Shown here: one piece after another, positions 17,395 to 26,669 of the stretch | Position numbering within the stretch: position 1 is the stretch's first letter | Layout: the number at the start of each line of letters is the position of its first letter | Source of the DNA: Montanilutibacter psychrotolerans | GTDB taxonomy: Bacteria > Pseudomonadota > Gammaproteobacteria > Xanthomonadales > Xanthomonadaceae | NCBI RefSeq assembly: GCF_003719825.1 | Contig: NZ_RIBS01000001.1 | Location: 62,001 to 126,000 of the forward strand | Direction: 5' to 3' | DNA: 64,000 nt | The notes under the pieces: generated by a model | What the model was told of the DNA's origin: nothing | Databases searched by the model: none | The model's input: the letters and a program-made list of their open reading frames with translations, nothing else | Position numbers and translations under genes: made by a program

Positions 17395-20300
17395 GTGACC
17401 TACGACCGATTCACGTCGACGCCGCAAAACGGCGCCGCCGCCGATGCTGTGACTTCAATCGACACCCATGCGGCCAAGCCTCCGGGCGCGGGCAAGGCGC
17501 GTCGCCGTCTTGGGCTGGTCCTGGGGCTGCTGGTCGCGGCGGGCGCGGTGTTGGCAACGCAGGCGCTGCCCGGGGGCGATGAGTGGGTTGAAGACTTGAG
17601 TGCGGTGTTCGAATCGGGTGAATCCGCGTCGATCGCGGCGGTCGTCAACGTTCCGGACGAAACGCCGGTGAGCCTGGCCTCCGAGCAGCTGACGCACGAC
17701 CCGACGGTCGGCAAGCTGGCGGGCGAGGCGGCGGTCAACGGTGGTGCGGCCAGCTACTCCGTGCCGATCGCATTGCCGCCCGGGCGTCGCGGCATGCAGC
17801 CGGAGCTTTCGTTGAACTACAGCAGTCGTTCTGGCAATGGCATTGCTGGCATGGGCTGGTCGTTGTCGGCGACATCGGCGGTATCGCGTTGTCCGTCCAC
17901 GCTCGAACAGGACGGCATTGTGCGCCCGGTCGAACTGGATGCGCTCGACAAGCTCTGCCTGGACGGCGCGCGCCTGGTCGCGACCTCGGGCACCTATGGG
18001 CAGATTGGCGCCACCTATGCCACCGAGATCGAGTCGTTCTCGCGCGTCACCCAGCTTGGCGGCGCCCTGAGTTCCGCGGCGGCCTACTTCAAGGTCGAAA
18101 CCAAGTCCGGCGATATCGTGTTTTACGGCGGCAACTCGTCCGCGACCAACCCCGCGCGTGTCATCCCTGGCAACGTGGCCCTGCCGATGACTTGGCTGAT
18201 CGAGCGTCGCCAGGACCGCGTCGGCAATTTCGTCCGCTACGCCTACACAAGCTTCGGCAATGGCGAAAACCTGCTGAGCCAGGTGTTCTACACGGGCTTT
18301 GGCAGTACCGATGGCGACCGCAGCGTCGAGATGGTCTACGAGACCCGCCCGACCACCGGCGGCGCTCGTGACCAGTCCTCCAACTACCTGGCCGATGGAC
18401 TCACCCGCAGTTCGCAGCGCCTCAAGCAGATCATCACCTGGGTCGGCATCGAGCCGATCCGCAGCTATGTCCTGGCGTACCAGATCAGCGGCGCGACGGG
18501 CCGCAGCCTGCTCAAGTCGGTCACCGACTGCGCATACAGCGAAGGCGTTGCGACCTGTCGCAAGCCCACGATGTTCACTTGGCAGTCGCAGCCCATCCAG
18601 TACCGGTTCGGCAAGCTCGCCATTTCCTCCGGAGTAGCGGTTCCCGATCAGAACTGGAAGTTCGTGGAATCCGGCGGCGGCGACTTCAACGGCGACGGTG
18701 CCACGGAGGTGTGGGGCAGCGGCGACGATCCGGCCAATCCCGGCGTGCAGGCGGCGTACCTGCTCAGCCTCTCGCCAGAACGCAAGGTGACCGCCGCGGT
18801 CAAGTACGACGGTGGCGTCGGTGTGCTGGGTTTGATGTACGACAAGGGTGTCAATGCGGACTTTGACCTGGATGGTCGCACCGACGTTGTCGAAGGCGTC
18901 TCAAACCGCCTTGTCATCCGGTTCTGGCACGGCCCTGCGAATGCCACCACCACGTCCCAGGCCTTCACCAACTCGTGGGATACCGGCATTGAGGGCCTCT
19001 GGGAGCACTCGGGAGACATGAACGGCGACGGCCGCCCCGACCTGGTCGTGCAACGCGTGCCACCCAATGCGAACGACGGCTGCCGCTATCAGCTGGAGAC
19101 CTATCTCAATCGCGCCAATCCGGCCGGTCCGGCCGCCCCGGCCACCTTCGAGAAGGTGTCGTCGTCGTGCCTGCGCTCGCGCACCGATGGCTTCGGGCGA
19201 CAGGTCATGTGGGAGACGGTGAGCAAGGTCTCCGATCTGAATGGCGACGGCCTGCCGGAGATATTCATCGAGCCGACTGGCCATTCGGATGACATGGACA
19301 AGAAGCGCATCTACTGGGGCTGCAATGGCACTGGACTGTGCACGGGCGGCTATGCGTTGCTGGAGACCTACTTCAACGCCAACCTGTCTGGCAACGACCC
19401 GCGCGCAAACTACATCTCCGCGCTCGCTGCCGGTGCGACACCGAATTCCGACGTCAATGGCGACGGTCTGGACGACTGGGGCATTCGCTTGAACACGGGG
19501 CGCGGCTTTGCGCCTGCCGGGACGCTCACGGCAGGCGCGCAGGCCTCGTTCGCGATACCGGTCGGCATGGGATTGACGCGTGAACGGCATGCCGACATTG
19601 ACGGCGATGGACAGATCGAGCGGCTGACGGCGAACCGCTATGTCACGCGCGTCTGCTTCCGGCACGTTCCGCAATGCCCTCCGAAGGTGGAGAACCCGCT
19701 GCACTGCGATATCCGCTACCTATGCCCGGAAGAGGCCGGCAGCGAATCACTGCCGTTCACTCGCGCGTACTTCAACGGTGACGACTACCGTGTCGGCGGC
19801 CTGCGTGACTACGAAGGGGGCGCCTACCTGGAGTACGACTTCTCCGCTTACGGAATGCAGGCCTCTCGCTACGTCGAAGTCGGGCCCGGCAACTTCCGAG
19901 GTGAGAGCTTCGAAACGCCGATCATTCACGGGTACAACGCCACCATGGGCGTGGATCTGTTCGGCGACGGGCTCGTCGACGGCATTACCAAGGCCCCGTG
20001 TGCCTGGACGCAAACAGGAGCCTGCGCCATCCCGACTGCGACAGCGACGCCGATCGGCGCGCCGCTGGGGTATTTCCCGACAACGCTTCCGGATGGCTCG
20101 CCTGCGTTTGGCAACAACATCTTCATCAATGAAAACCGCGGCCCGGGCGGTGTGATGAATCCCGATGGCCTGACCCCGCAAACACCCGACCTGATGTCGG
20201 GTGTCACCGACGGCATGGGCGTCCAGACCGTCTGGACGTACTACCCCCTGTCCAGCAAGGCCGGCCGTACTGCCGGCGAGCTGCCGCTGTACACCCTTCC

Positions 20301-23300
20301 CACGGCGGCGGCCGACCGCTACATCGACGACCGGCACTTCTACTTCACCTCGTCGATGCCGGTCGTGTCGGACATGATCCAAAGCGACGGCGTGGGCGAT
20401 TTCCGCTCCTGGCGCTACGGCTATTCGGAAGCGATGTATCACGCGCGCGGTCGCGGCTTCCAGGGCTTTCGCACGGTGGTGGTCGAGGACGAGGCGGCCG
20501 GTACGCGCACGTCAACCACGTTCCACCAGAAGTTCCCGCTGACCAGCCAGCCCGAGAAGATCGTCGTCAATTCGCTCAAGCGCAGCGGTGTCGACGCACC
20601 GATCAGCGTCCAGGACTTCACCTGGCGCTGCAATCGTGCCAACCGGCACGACACCACGGCGTGCACGGCACCGTCGGGTCAGGCGGTGGTCAAGTTCCCG
20701 TATCTCGATGTCCAGCAGACCCTGGCCTACGACGCCGCCACGGCCGACAACTCCGCCGGCGGCACGCCAGGCCTGCTCTCGCGCACCCGGGTGGTTGCGG
20801 CCGACAGCCCCACCTGTGATGGCTCGTTCAACACCACCTCGGGCTACAATCTCTGGGGCAACCTGGTAGTACAGACCACGCTGATCGACGATGGCAGTGG
20901 TACGGCCGGCTATCGCGAGTTCATCGGCTTGCAGTGCAAGCGCACCCTCAACACATTCGAGGCCGTGGACACCGCCAACTGGTGGATCGATCGCCTGAAG
21001 TCGCGCACGGAAAGCAGCAGCATCGTCTTTGGTGCCTCGCACACGTTGCCCGCCGGCACGGAGAACCCGGTACGCACGGTCACCACTGCCTTCGCCTGGA
21101 ACGCCGACCGCACCCTGGCATCGCAGGTCGTGCAGCCCGGTGTCGCCGACCAGGAACGCACCACCGTCTTCGGCTACCCGGCCAGCAACAATTACGGCCT
21201 GCCGACCAGCGTGTCGGTCACCGCTTCCGGTGATCCCAACGGTGCCCGCACCGTCACCACAGGCTACAGCGCCGACGGTTACTTCGCGGCCTGGATAAGG
21301 AACCCGTTGAACCACCAGGTCAGCACTTCCACCCGCAAGGCCGATGGCCAGCCGGATTCGGTCACCGACGCCAACGGCATGCGACAGCTGATCGAGTACG
21401 ACGTCTTCGGCCTGCCCGTGCGCGTGAAATACCGTGGCGCCACCGATGCGGTGGTGCTGGCACCGGACAAGACGACGAGCGTGATCAGGTGCTCGGTATC
21501 CGTCTGCACCGGCATCCTGGCCGCCGGCAAGGTGGTGCAGATGACCGTGCAGGACGGCGCCCCGACGCAGACCGTGTATTCGGATGTGTTCGGCAGGGCA
21601 CTGCTCACCCGGCAACGCCTTGCCGACAACACGGTCAGTCACGTGGCTATCCGTTACAACGCCCTGGGGCAGGTCGTGTCCCAGACAGAGCCCTACCGCA
21701 ACACGGGGCAGGAGTACTACACCACCTTCCCCGCGTACGACGTGCTCGGCCGTCCCACCAGCAAGGTGGTCGCCACGGCCAATCATGACGGCCGCGGCGA
21801 CATGGTCACCACGTACGCCTACCTCGGCCGTACGACCGCCATCCAGGTCTGCGGCAGCAACGACACCGACACCACCGGCTGCCTCAAGCTGACCCGCACC
21901 ACCGACAGCCTTGGTCGCCATGTCGAGACCGTCGATGCCAAGGGGGGCATCACCCGCTTCTGGTACGACAGCACGGGCAACGCCATCGCCATCCGCGATG
22001 CCAACAGCAACGTGATCAAGGCCACCTACAACGCGTTGGGCCAGCGCACCTCGGCGGTGGACCCCAACCAGGGCAGCTGGAGCTTCGACTACAACGCCCT
22101 GGGCGAGGTGCTTGGCCAGAGGGACGCGCGCGGCATCACCACCACCACCGGATACGACAAGCTGGGCCGGCCACTGCAGGCCTCGGCCACGTACGACCAT
22201 GACGGCACGGGTGCGCTGGACACCGTGGTCGACACCTTCACCTACGACCCGGCCTATGCCAAGGGTTCGCCCGCCGGCAGCGAACGCAAGCTCAACGCGA
22301 TGAGCCTGCGCAAGGAGACGCTGGGTTACGACACCCAGTCGCGCCCGGTCTCCCGCACGCTGGTGCAGCGTCGCGCGATCGGTGGCGCCTACGACACCCT
22401 AAAGCAGGAAACCAGCTACGACGCGTACTACGGTCGCGCCAAGGCACAGACCTACGGCAACGCCGAGACACTGTGGTTGCGCTACTCCAAGTACGGCCAC
22501 CTAATTCGCGAGAGCAATGCGGTCACCGGCGAGGATTACCGCGTTGTCGATGCCGTGGATGCGCGTGGCAACGCGACGCAGGAAACCCTGGCGGGAGGCA
22601 ACATCACCGCCATCCGCACGTACCAGGGGCAGACCGGGCAGATGCTGTCGGTGCAGTACGGCAGCGTGCTCGTGCCGACGTTGCGCAAGCTCGAGTACCG
22701 CTACGACGTGTTCGGCAACGTGCTGTGGCAACAGCTGAACAGCGGCAGCGTCAAGGAGGACTACCAGTACGACGCCCTGCATCGCCTCGAACAGGCCACG
22801 CGCAGCGGCGCCACCGTCGCCACCGTGAACTACGGCTACGACGCGGCCGGCAACTTCACGTTCAAGTCGGACTTCAGCACCAACATCGGCACCAACGCCT
22901 ACGTCTACTCGGGCGGTACCTGCGGTGGTGGCCCGAACGCGGTCAAGAGCGTGGCCCTGGCCGCCGGCGGTACGCGCACGTACTGCTACGACGCCACCGG
23001 CAACATGACCTCCGACAACGCCGGCCTGGCGATGCGTTACGACCACACCCAGCGTCCGGTGCGGATCGCGCGTGGCGCCGTGATCCAGAACTTCGACTAC
23101 GGTCCGGACGGCTCACGCATCCGCCAGTGGGGCACCGACGGCGAACTGATGTACTTCGGTACGGTCGAACGCCAGTACGCCCCGACGATGCAGGACAAGA
23201 CCTACGTCGGCAGCAGCGTGGTGGTCACCCAGGCCGGCTCGACGCGTCGCGTGGACTACCTGCTCACCGATCGCCTGGGCAGCGTGGACGCGCTGGCCGA

Positions 23301-24486
23301 CAGCAGCGGTGCCATGCTCGAAACCCGCGGCTTCGATGCCTTCGGCAAACCGCGTTCGGGCACCTGGGCCGACGCTACCAAGCTGGCCAGCACCGGCAAC
23401 TCCCGCCACGGCTTCACCGGCCACGAGCACCTCAACAGCCTGTCCCTGATCCACATGAACGGCCGGGTGTACGACTACAACCTGGGCCGCTTCACCGGCG
23501 TGGACCCGGTGATCCAGTTCCCGCTGAACTCGCAAAGCCTGAATCCGTACAGCTACATCCTCAACAACCCGCTGAGCGGCACGGACCCAACGGGGTACTC
23601 AATCAGAGGCAGCATTTGCGACGTGGGGAACACGGAAAACGCCAACGGTTGCACTACTTACGAACCGGGGAATGGTCATACGGGACGTGCCGCGAGAAAA
23701 TCAAGCGGCGGGAATGGCTCTACGTCAGGTCAGTCGGCGACTGGCGCGGGAGATCGCCAAGAGCAAGCGGCGACGGCCTCAAGTAAAGGTTCACGGAGCG
23801 GGCCGAGCCTGTGGGGCGGATCTGGTTGTGGGACGTGGGGCCCCAACGAATGCCGTCCGGCAAGTACGTACGGGCTGGGGCCGGATATTGATCCAGTTAC
23901 TGTTCAGTTGATTCCGGACGAAGTCCTAATTGCCAAATACCGGGCTATTCGCGCGAACATTGTTGCGCACGAAGCTCTTGAGCCCGTCACGATCGTAGAG
24001 GAAACGCTGGTTGGTGGCGGGGTTGGTGGCGTGGTCATCAAGGGGCTCGTTCGACGCACAGCAGGGGCCGCAACTGAAGCGGGAATTGCTAGTCTGCGAG
24101 GAGCAAGTGCAGAAGCAGGGTCGATTCGAGGTGTGAACGCGGTCGGCGGCAAAATGAATTGCGTCAACTGCGTAATAGCCACCGATGCAACTTTGGCCGG
24201 CCGTGCCGCGTCGGCCATGCCAGGCGGCCCCTATCGACTTGGCGTACTAGAGACGATGTATGGCAATCGCTTTGGCCCCGCCACAACAATTGGCGATATT
24301 GCGAATTCGATGGCTGGCGCGGGTAACGGTGCGCGAGGGATTGTGTTTGGATCCCGGGGAAGCGACGTCGGCCACGTTTTCAACGTGGTTAACCAGCGGG
24401 GAGCTATTCGATTCATTGACGGTCAGACCGGCAAAGCTGCGAGAGTTGATGGGTACCAAAATTTTCAGCTGTTGAGGACAAAATGA
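17395..24486 (+). CDS. giant SpvB/FG-GAP/RHS polymorphic toxin with papain-fold (glutamine-deamidase-type) tip
   Basis: The protein has 2,363 residues. The GTG at 17395 (aggggac eight bases upstream) is preferred over a GTG ten codons earlier. Residues about 38-58 are one hydrophobic membrane anchor. From residue ~120, SVPIALPPGRRGMQPELSL and GMGWSLS mark an SpvB-type domain. Residues ~430-742 hold six DxNGDG-type FG-GAP repeats, followed by a TcdB-middle-like part and many YD/RHS repeats (GYDxxGR type). The RHS core ends with LLTDRLGSVDAL through GRFTGVDP to DPTGY at about residue 2068. The variable tip carries NCVNC (C2256/C2259), H2327 in GHVFNVV and D2342 in FIDGQTG, the Cys-His-Asp layout of the Tox-PL papain-fold toxins. 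It overlaps its immunity gene by ATGA. Confidence 0.9.
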   Translation: MTYDRFTSTPQNGAAADAVTSIDTHAAKPPGAGKARRRLGLVLGLLVAAGAVLATQALPGGDEWVEDLSAVFESGESASIAAVVNVPDETPVSLASEQLTHDPTVGKLAGEAAVNGGAASYSVPIALPPGRRGMQPELSLNYSSRSGNGIAGMGWSLSATSAVSRCPSTLEQDGIVRPVELDALDKLCLDGARLVATSGTYGQIGATYATEIESFSRVTQLGGALSSAAAYFKVETKSGDIVFYGGNSSATNPARVIPGNVALPMTWLIERRQDRVGNFVRYAYTSFGNGENLLSQVFYTGFGSTDGDRSVEMVYETRPTTGGARDQSSNYLADGLTRSSQRLKQIITWVGIEPIRSYVLAYQISGATGRSLLKSVTDCAYSEGVATCRKPTMFTWQSQPIQYRFGKLAISSGVAVPDQNWKFVESGGGDFNGDGATEVWGSGDDPANPGVQAAYLLSLSPERKVTAAVKYDGGVGVLGLMYDKGVNADFDLDGRTDVVEGVSNRLVIRFWHGPANATTTSQAFTNSWDTGIEGLWEHSGDMNGDGRPDLVVQRVPPNANDGCRYQLETYLNRANPAGPAAPATFEKVSSSCLRSRTDGFGRQVMWETVSKVSDLNGDGLPEIFIEPTGHSDDMDKKRIYWGCNGTGLCTGGYALLETYFNANLSGNDPRANYISALAAGATPNSDVNGDGLDDWGIRLNTGRGFAPAGTLTAGAQASFAIPVGMGLTRERHADIDGDGQIERLTANRYVTRVCFRHVPQCPPKVENPLHCDIRYLCPEEAGSESLPFTRAYFNGDDYRVGGLRDYEGGAYLEYDFSAYGMQASRYVEVGPGNFRGESFETPIIHGYNATMGVDLFGDGLVDGITKAPCAWTQTGACAIPTATATPIGAPLGYFPTTLPDGSPAFGNNIFINENRGPGGVMNPDGLTPQTPDLMSGVTDGMGVQTVWTYYPLSSKAGRTAGELPLYTLPTAAADRYIDDRHFYFTSSMPVVSDMIQSDGVGDFRSWRYGYSEAMYHARGRGFQGFRTVVVEDEAAGTRTSTTFHQKFPLTSQPEKIVVNSLKRSGVDAPISVQDFTWRCNRANRHDTTACTAPSGQAVVKFPYLDVQQTLAYDAATADNSAGGTPGLLSRTRVVAADSPTCDGSFNTTSGYNLWGNLVVQTTLIDDGSGTAGYREFIGLQCKRTLNTFEAVDTANWWIDRLKSRTESSSIVFGASHTLPAGTENPVRTVTTAFAWNADRTLASQVVQPGVADQERTTVFGYPASNNYGLPTSVSVTASGDPNGARTVTTGYSADGYFAAWIRNPLNHQVSTSTRKADGQPDSVTDANGMRQLIEYDVFGLPVRVKYRGATDAVVLAPDKTTSVIRCSVSVCTGILAAGKVVQMTVQDGAPTQTVYSDVFGRALLTRQRLADNTVSHVAIRYNALGQVVSQTEPYRNTGQEYYTTFPAYDVLGRPTSKVVATANHDGRGDMVTTYAYLGRTTAIQVCGSNDTDTTGCLKLTRTTDSLGRHVETVDAKGGITRFWYDSTGNAIAIRDANSNVIKATYNALGQRTSAVDPNQGSWSFDYNALGEVLGQRDARGITTTTGYDKLGRPLQASATYDHDGTGALDTVVDTFTYDPAYAKGSPAGSERKLNAMSLRKETLGYDTQSRPVSRTLVQRRAIGGAYDTLKQETSYDAYYGRAKAQTYGNAETLWLRYSKYGHLIRESNAVTGEDYRVVDAVDARGNATQETLAGGNITAIRTYQGQTGQMLSVQYGSVLVPTLRKLEYRYDVFGNVLWQQLNSGSVKEDYQYDALHRLEQATRSGATVATVNYGYDAAGNFTFKSDFSTNIGTNAYVYSGGTCGGGPNAVKSVALAAGGTRTYCYDATGNMTSDNAGLAMRYDHTQRPVRIARGAVIQNFDYGPDGSRIRQWGTDGELMYFGTVERQYAPTMQDKTYVGSSVVVTQAGSTRRVDYLLTDRLGSVDALADSSGAMLETRGFDAFGKPRSGTWADATKLASTGNSRHGFTGHEHLNSLSLIHMNGRVYDYNLGRFTGVDPVIQFPLNSQSLNPYSYILNNPLSGTDPTGYSIRGSICDVGNTENANGCTTYEPGNGHTGRAARKSSGGNGSTSGQSATGAGDRQEQAATASSKGSRSGPSLWGGSGCGTWGPNECRPASTYGLGPDIDPVTVQLIPDEVLIAKYRAIRANIVAHEALEPVTIVEETLVGGGVGGVVIKGLVRRTAGAATEAGIASLRGASAEAGSIRGVNAVGGKMNCVNCVIATDATLAGRAASAMPGGPYRLGVLETMYGNRFGPATTIGDIANSMAGAGNGARGIVFGSRGSDVGHVFNVVNQRGAIRFIDGQTGKAARVDGYQNFQLLRTK
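23066..23598 (+). repeat. RHS-core direct repeat, copy A (533 bp)
   Basis: This part of the full-length RHS gene, encoding the end of the core from about VIQNFDYG to DPTGY, recurs at 25007-25539 with an offset of 1,941 bases. Only three mismatches were found by eye (23079, 23523, 23589). Homology continues weakly for about 120 bases past the end, into the start of the tips. Confidence 0.97.
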
Positions 24487-24785
24487 TGTCTAGAATAAGT
24501 GAGGCAACTGCATTCGAGCTGGCGCAGCAGCGCATCGATGCTCTGGCATCTGCTTTAGTCGACGCCTTTTCGATCATTCCAGAGAAGACTGTTCGTGGAT
24601 CGCAGGGATGGCTGTATTTTTACAATACGACAGATTTTATTCGCTCAAGCAATCCATCGGATTCGCTCGTTGGGAATGGACCGATCCTCGTCTTTGCTGA
24701 TGGTGGCGTCGAAGAATTCCCTTCGTCGCTATCTTTGGAATTGGCTTACGCAAAGATTGGTTACGACGAACATGCGGCGGGCTAA
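24483..24785 (+). CDS. Imm35/YrhB-like immunity protein for the papain-fold toxin tip
   Basis: This 100-residue cytoplasmic protein contains GWLYFYNTTDF and SLVGNGPILVFADGG, which match the core of the Imm35 (YrhB) immunity family. The ATG overlaps the RHS stop codon (ATGA), so toxin and antidote are translationally coupled. GC content is clearly below that of the core genes. It presumably binds and blocks the adjacent deamidase-type tip; this pairing is inferred from position. A second ATG follows immediately and could be the true start. Confidence 0.8.
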   Translation: MMSRISEATAFELAQQRIDALASALVDAFSIIPEKTVRGSQGWLYFYNTTDFIRSSNPSDSLVGNGPILVFADGGVEEFPSSLSLELAYAKIGYDEHAAG

Positions 24786-25006
24786 TTGACCCAAGTTATT
24801 AGGCCTGGTACTGCTCTGAGGAATGGAACGCCCCGAATCAAAGATGTACGTTTGTTGACAGCTACCAGCCCCCTGACGAGGAAGACGTTCCATAGTCATT
24901 CTAGGTGTGGGGGCGGTTCCGGCTTGGATGCGAGTTCCTGGCTGTGCCGTAGCAGCAACGCCAAAACACTTCCGCTCCGCCAGAGCGCCAGCTCAAAGCT
25001 GGCATT
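24786..25006. other. spacer between the two toxin/immunity modules
   Basis: These 221 lower-GC bases lie between the Imm35-like gene and the second RHS repeat copy. No insertion-sequence ends, transposase remnant, integron attC-like hairpin or ribosome site was recognised. The sequence is unrelated to the RHS core that precedes copy A, so the second copy's homology begins abruptly at 25007. Confidence 0.6.
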
Positions 25007-26403
25007 TCGCGCGTGGCGCGGTGATCCAGAACTTCGACTACGGTCCGGACGGCTCACGCATCCGCCAGTGGGGCACCGACGGCGAACTGATGTACTTCGG
25101 TACGGTCGAACGCCAGTACGCCCCGACGATGCAGGACAAGACCTACGTCGGCAGCAGCGTGGTGGTCACCCAGGCCGGCTCGACGCGTCGCGTGGACTAC
25201 CTGCTCACCGATCGCCTGGGCAGCGTGGACGCGCTGGCCGACAGCAGCGGTGCCATGCTCGAAACCCGCGGCTTCGATGCCTTCGGCAAACCGCGTTCGG
25301 GCACCTGGGCCGACGCTACCAAGCTGGCCAGCACCGGCAACTCCCGCCACGGCTTCACCGGCCACGAGCACCTCAACAGCCTGTCCCTGATCCACATGAA
25401 CGGCCGGGTGTACGACTACAACCTGGGCCGCTTCACCGGCGTGGACCCGGTGATCCAGTTCCCACTGAACTCGCAAAGCCTGAATCCGTACAGCTACATC
25501 CTCAACAACCCGCTGAGCGGCACGGACCCGACGGGGTACCAGAGCAGGGGCAGCATCTGCGATGTTGGCAACACGGAGAACGCCAACGATTGCATTGAAT
25601 ACGAGTCGGGGAATAGTCGTTCGGGACGTGCCGCGAAAAAATCAAGTGGCGGAAATGGCGCGACTGGTTCGGGGAGTAGACGAGAACAGGCTGCTCCAGC
25701 AGGTCAAAAGGGGAGCGCGCTTTTTGCCTCTGGTGTAGAGGCGCTGCGGAACACACTCTTCCCGACCGCGGTGGAGTTGGCGGAGCGCGGAGAGCAAGGG
25801 ACGACAGTCAGTAACTCGATTGGCGCGCTGAAGGAGTTTGCCAATCTCGAGATGACAGCCCTCACTCCGCAAGCTTTTAGGCTGCTGGGTGGTCCGACGC
25901 CAAGGTTTTCCATTGCAAATGACGAACTAGGAGGTGCCGCCTCTATGGAGGCGACTATCGCCTTCGTCGGTGTGGTGGGCGGCGGAGAGGGGGCAATGGC
26001 GGGCAGGGCCGGCACGGCCAGTGCTATAGGGATGCGTGGTGGCGGAGCAGGGAGAGATGGGGCGATAGACTTGGTTCGTGCACTGGATCAAGTGATCCGT
26101 CAGAAGGCCGGGTTTGGTGATGGGCAAGCCGTTATTCTTGATGAGAATCTAGCCGCGCGCGGTATGGCCGAAGCGCTGCGTAGTCAGGGTTTCAATCTGC
26201 GCAGTGTTCAAGAGATATTCGGTCGAGGCAATGTTCTGGACCCCAGGATTCTTGAGCTTGCTCGAAGGATAGATGCTCGAGTTCTGACCCGTGATGTTGG
26301 TAGGCAGCTGGATGGTGGCTTTCATGAACGTGCGATCATTGTTGATTATCGTGTTCGTTCGCCGGAGCAGGTTGGTCGGGTTCTTCGAGAGGGTGCAAAA
26401 TGA
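24907..26403 (+). CDS. orphan RHS C-terminal tip with PIN-like (DUF5615-type) nuclease domain, probably silent
   Basis: The open frame gives 498 residues, but the GTG at its start has no ribosome site and the first ~37 residues are not RHS-like. Real homology starts at about 25007. It repeats the terminal RHS core to DPTGY, then diverges into a linker and an alpha-helical stretch. The last ~110 residues read like a PIN-like domain of DUF5615 type: ILDENLAARG, then LDPRIL, ARRIDARVLTRDVG and ERAIIVDYR. The three Asp positions (DENL, LDP, TRD) fit the metal-binding acidic set of PIN RNases. Without the RHS shell it cannot be delivered, so it is best read as a stored alternative tip. Confidence 0.75.
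   Translation: MGAVPAWMRVPGCAVAATPKHFRSARAPAQSWHFARGAVIQNFDYGPDGSRIRQWGTDGELMYFGTVERQYAPTMQDKTYVGSSVVVTQAGSTRRVDYLLTDRLGSVDALADSSGAMLETRGFDAFGKPRSGTWADATKLASTGNSRHGFTGHEHLNSLSLIHMNGRVYDYNLGRFTGVDPVIQFPLNSQSLNPYSYILNNPLSGTDPTGYQSRGSICDVGNTENANDCIEYESGNSRSGRAAKKSSGGNGATGSGSRREQAAPAGQKGSALFASGVEALRNTLFPTAVELAERGEQGTTVSNSIGALKEFANLEMTALTPQAFRLLGGPTPRFSIANDELGGAASMEATIAFVGVVGGGEGAMAGRAGTASAIGMRGGGAGRDGAIDLVRALDQVIRQKAGFGDGQAVILDENLAARGMAEALRSQGFNLRSVQEIFGRGNVLDPRILELARRIDARVLTRDVGRQLDGGFHERAIIVDYRVRSPEQVGRVLREGAK
25007..25539 (+). repeat. RHS-core direct repeat, copy B (533 bp)
   Basis: This is a near-identical copy of 23066-23598 in the same orientation, beginning tcgcgcgtggcgc. It heads the orphan tip. 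Three substitutions over 533 bases imply recent duplication or continuing gene conversion. Confidence 0.97.
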
Positions 26404-26669
26404 ATGAACTTAGCGAGTCTTTAGAGCATTTGTATGCCTGTCATGATCGTTGGATTGGCCGAGTTAATCGTGACAAATCGGTAGAGGATCCGCCCGATGA
26501 GTGGGTGTGGAATCAGTGTGAGAGCTGTCGATATTGGATCCCCCTCACAGGAAAATTTCGTACCGACTGGGGGGGGTGTTCGAATAGAGAGTCGGCATTC
26601 GATGGGGTTCTTCGTTTTGCTCACGACGGTTGTGACAAGTTTGAGGAAAAGGCCACTGATTCCGAGTAA
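26400..26669 (+). CDS. candidate immunity protein, DUF3027-like
   Basis: This 89-residue protein starts at an ATG overlapping the orphan tip's stop codon (ATGA), exactly as in the upstream toxin/immunity pair. Its core, CESCRYWIPLTGKFRTDWG followed by CSNRESAFDG and HDGCDKF, resembles DUF3027-type small Cys-containing domains. It has four conserved-looking Cys, which may bind metal or stay reduced in the cytoplasm. Its role as antidote to the PIN-like tip is inferred from position and overlap only. Confidence 0.65.
   Translation: MNELSESLEHLYACHDRWIGRVNRDKSVEDPPDEWVWNQCESCRYWIPLTGKFRTDWGGCSNRESAFDGVLRFAHDGCDKFEEKATDSE

Noticed and set aside
24786-25006. Insertion sequence or integron site between the two toxin modules
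   Set aside because: No transposase frame, terminal inverted repeats, target duplication or attC-like paired boxes could be recognised by eye.
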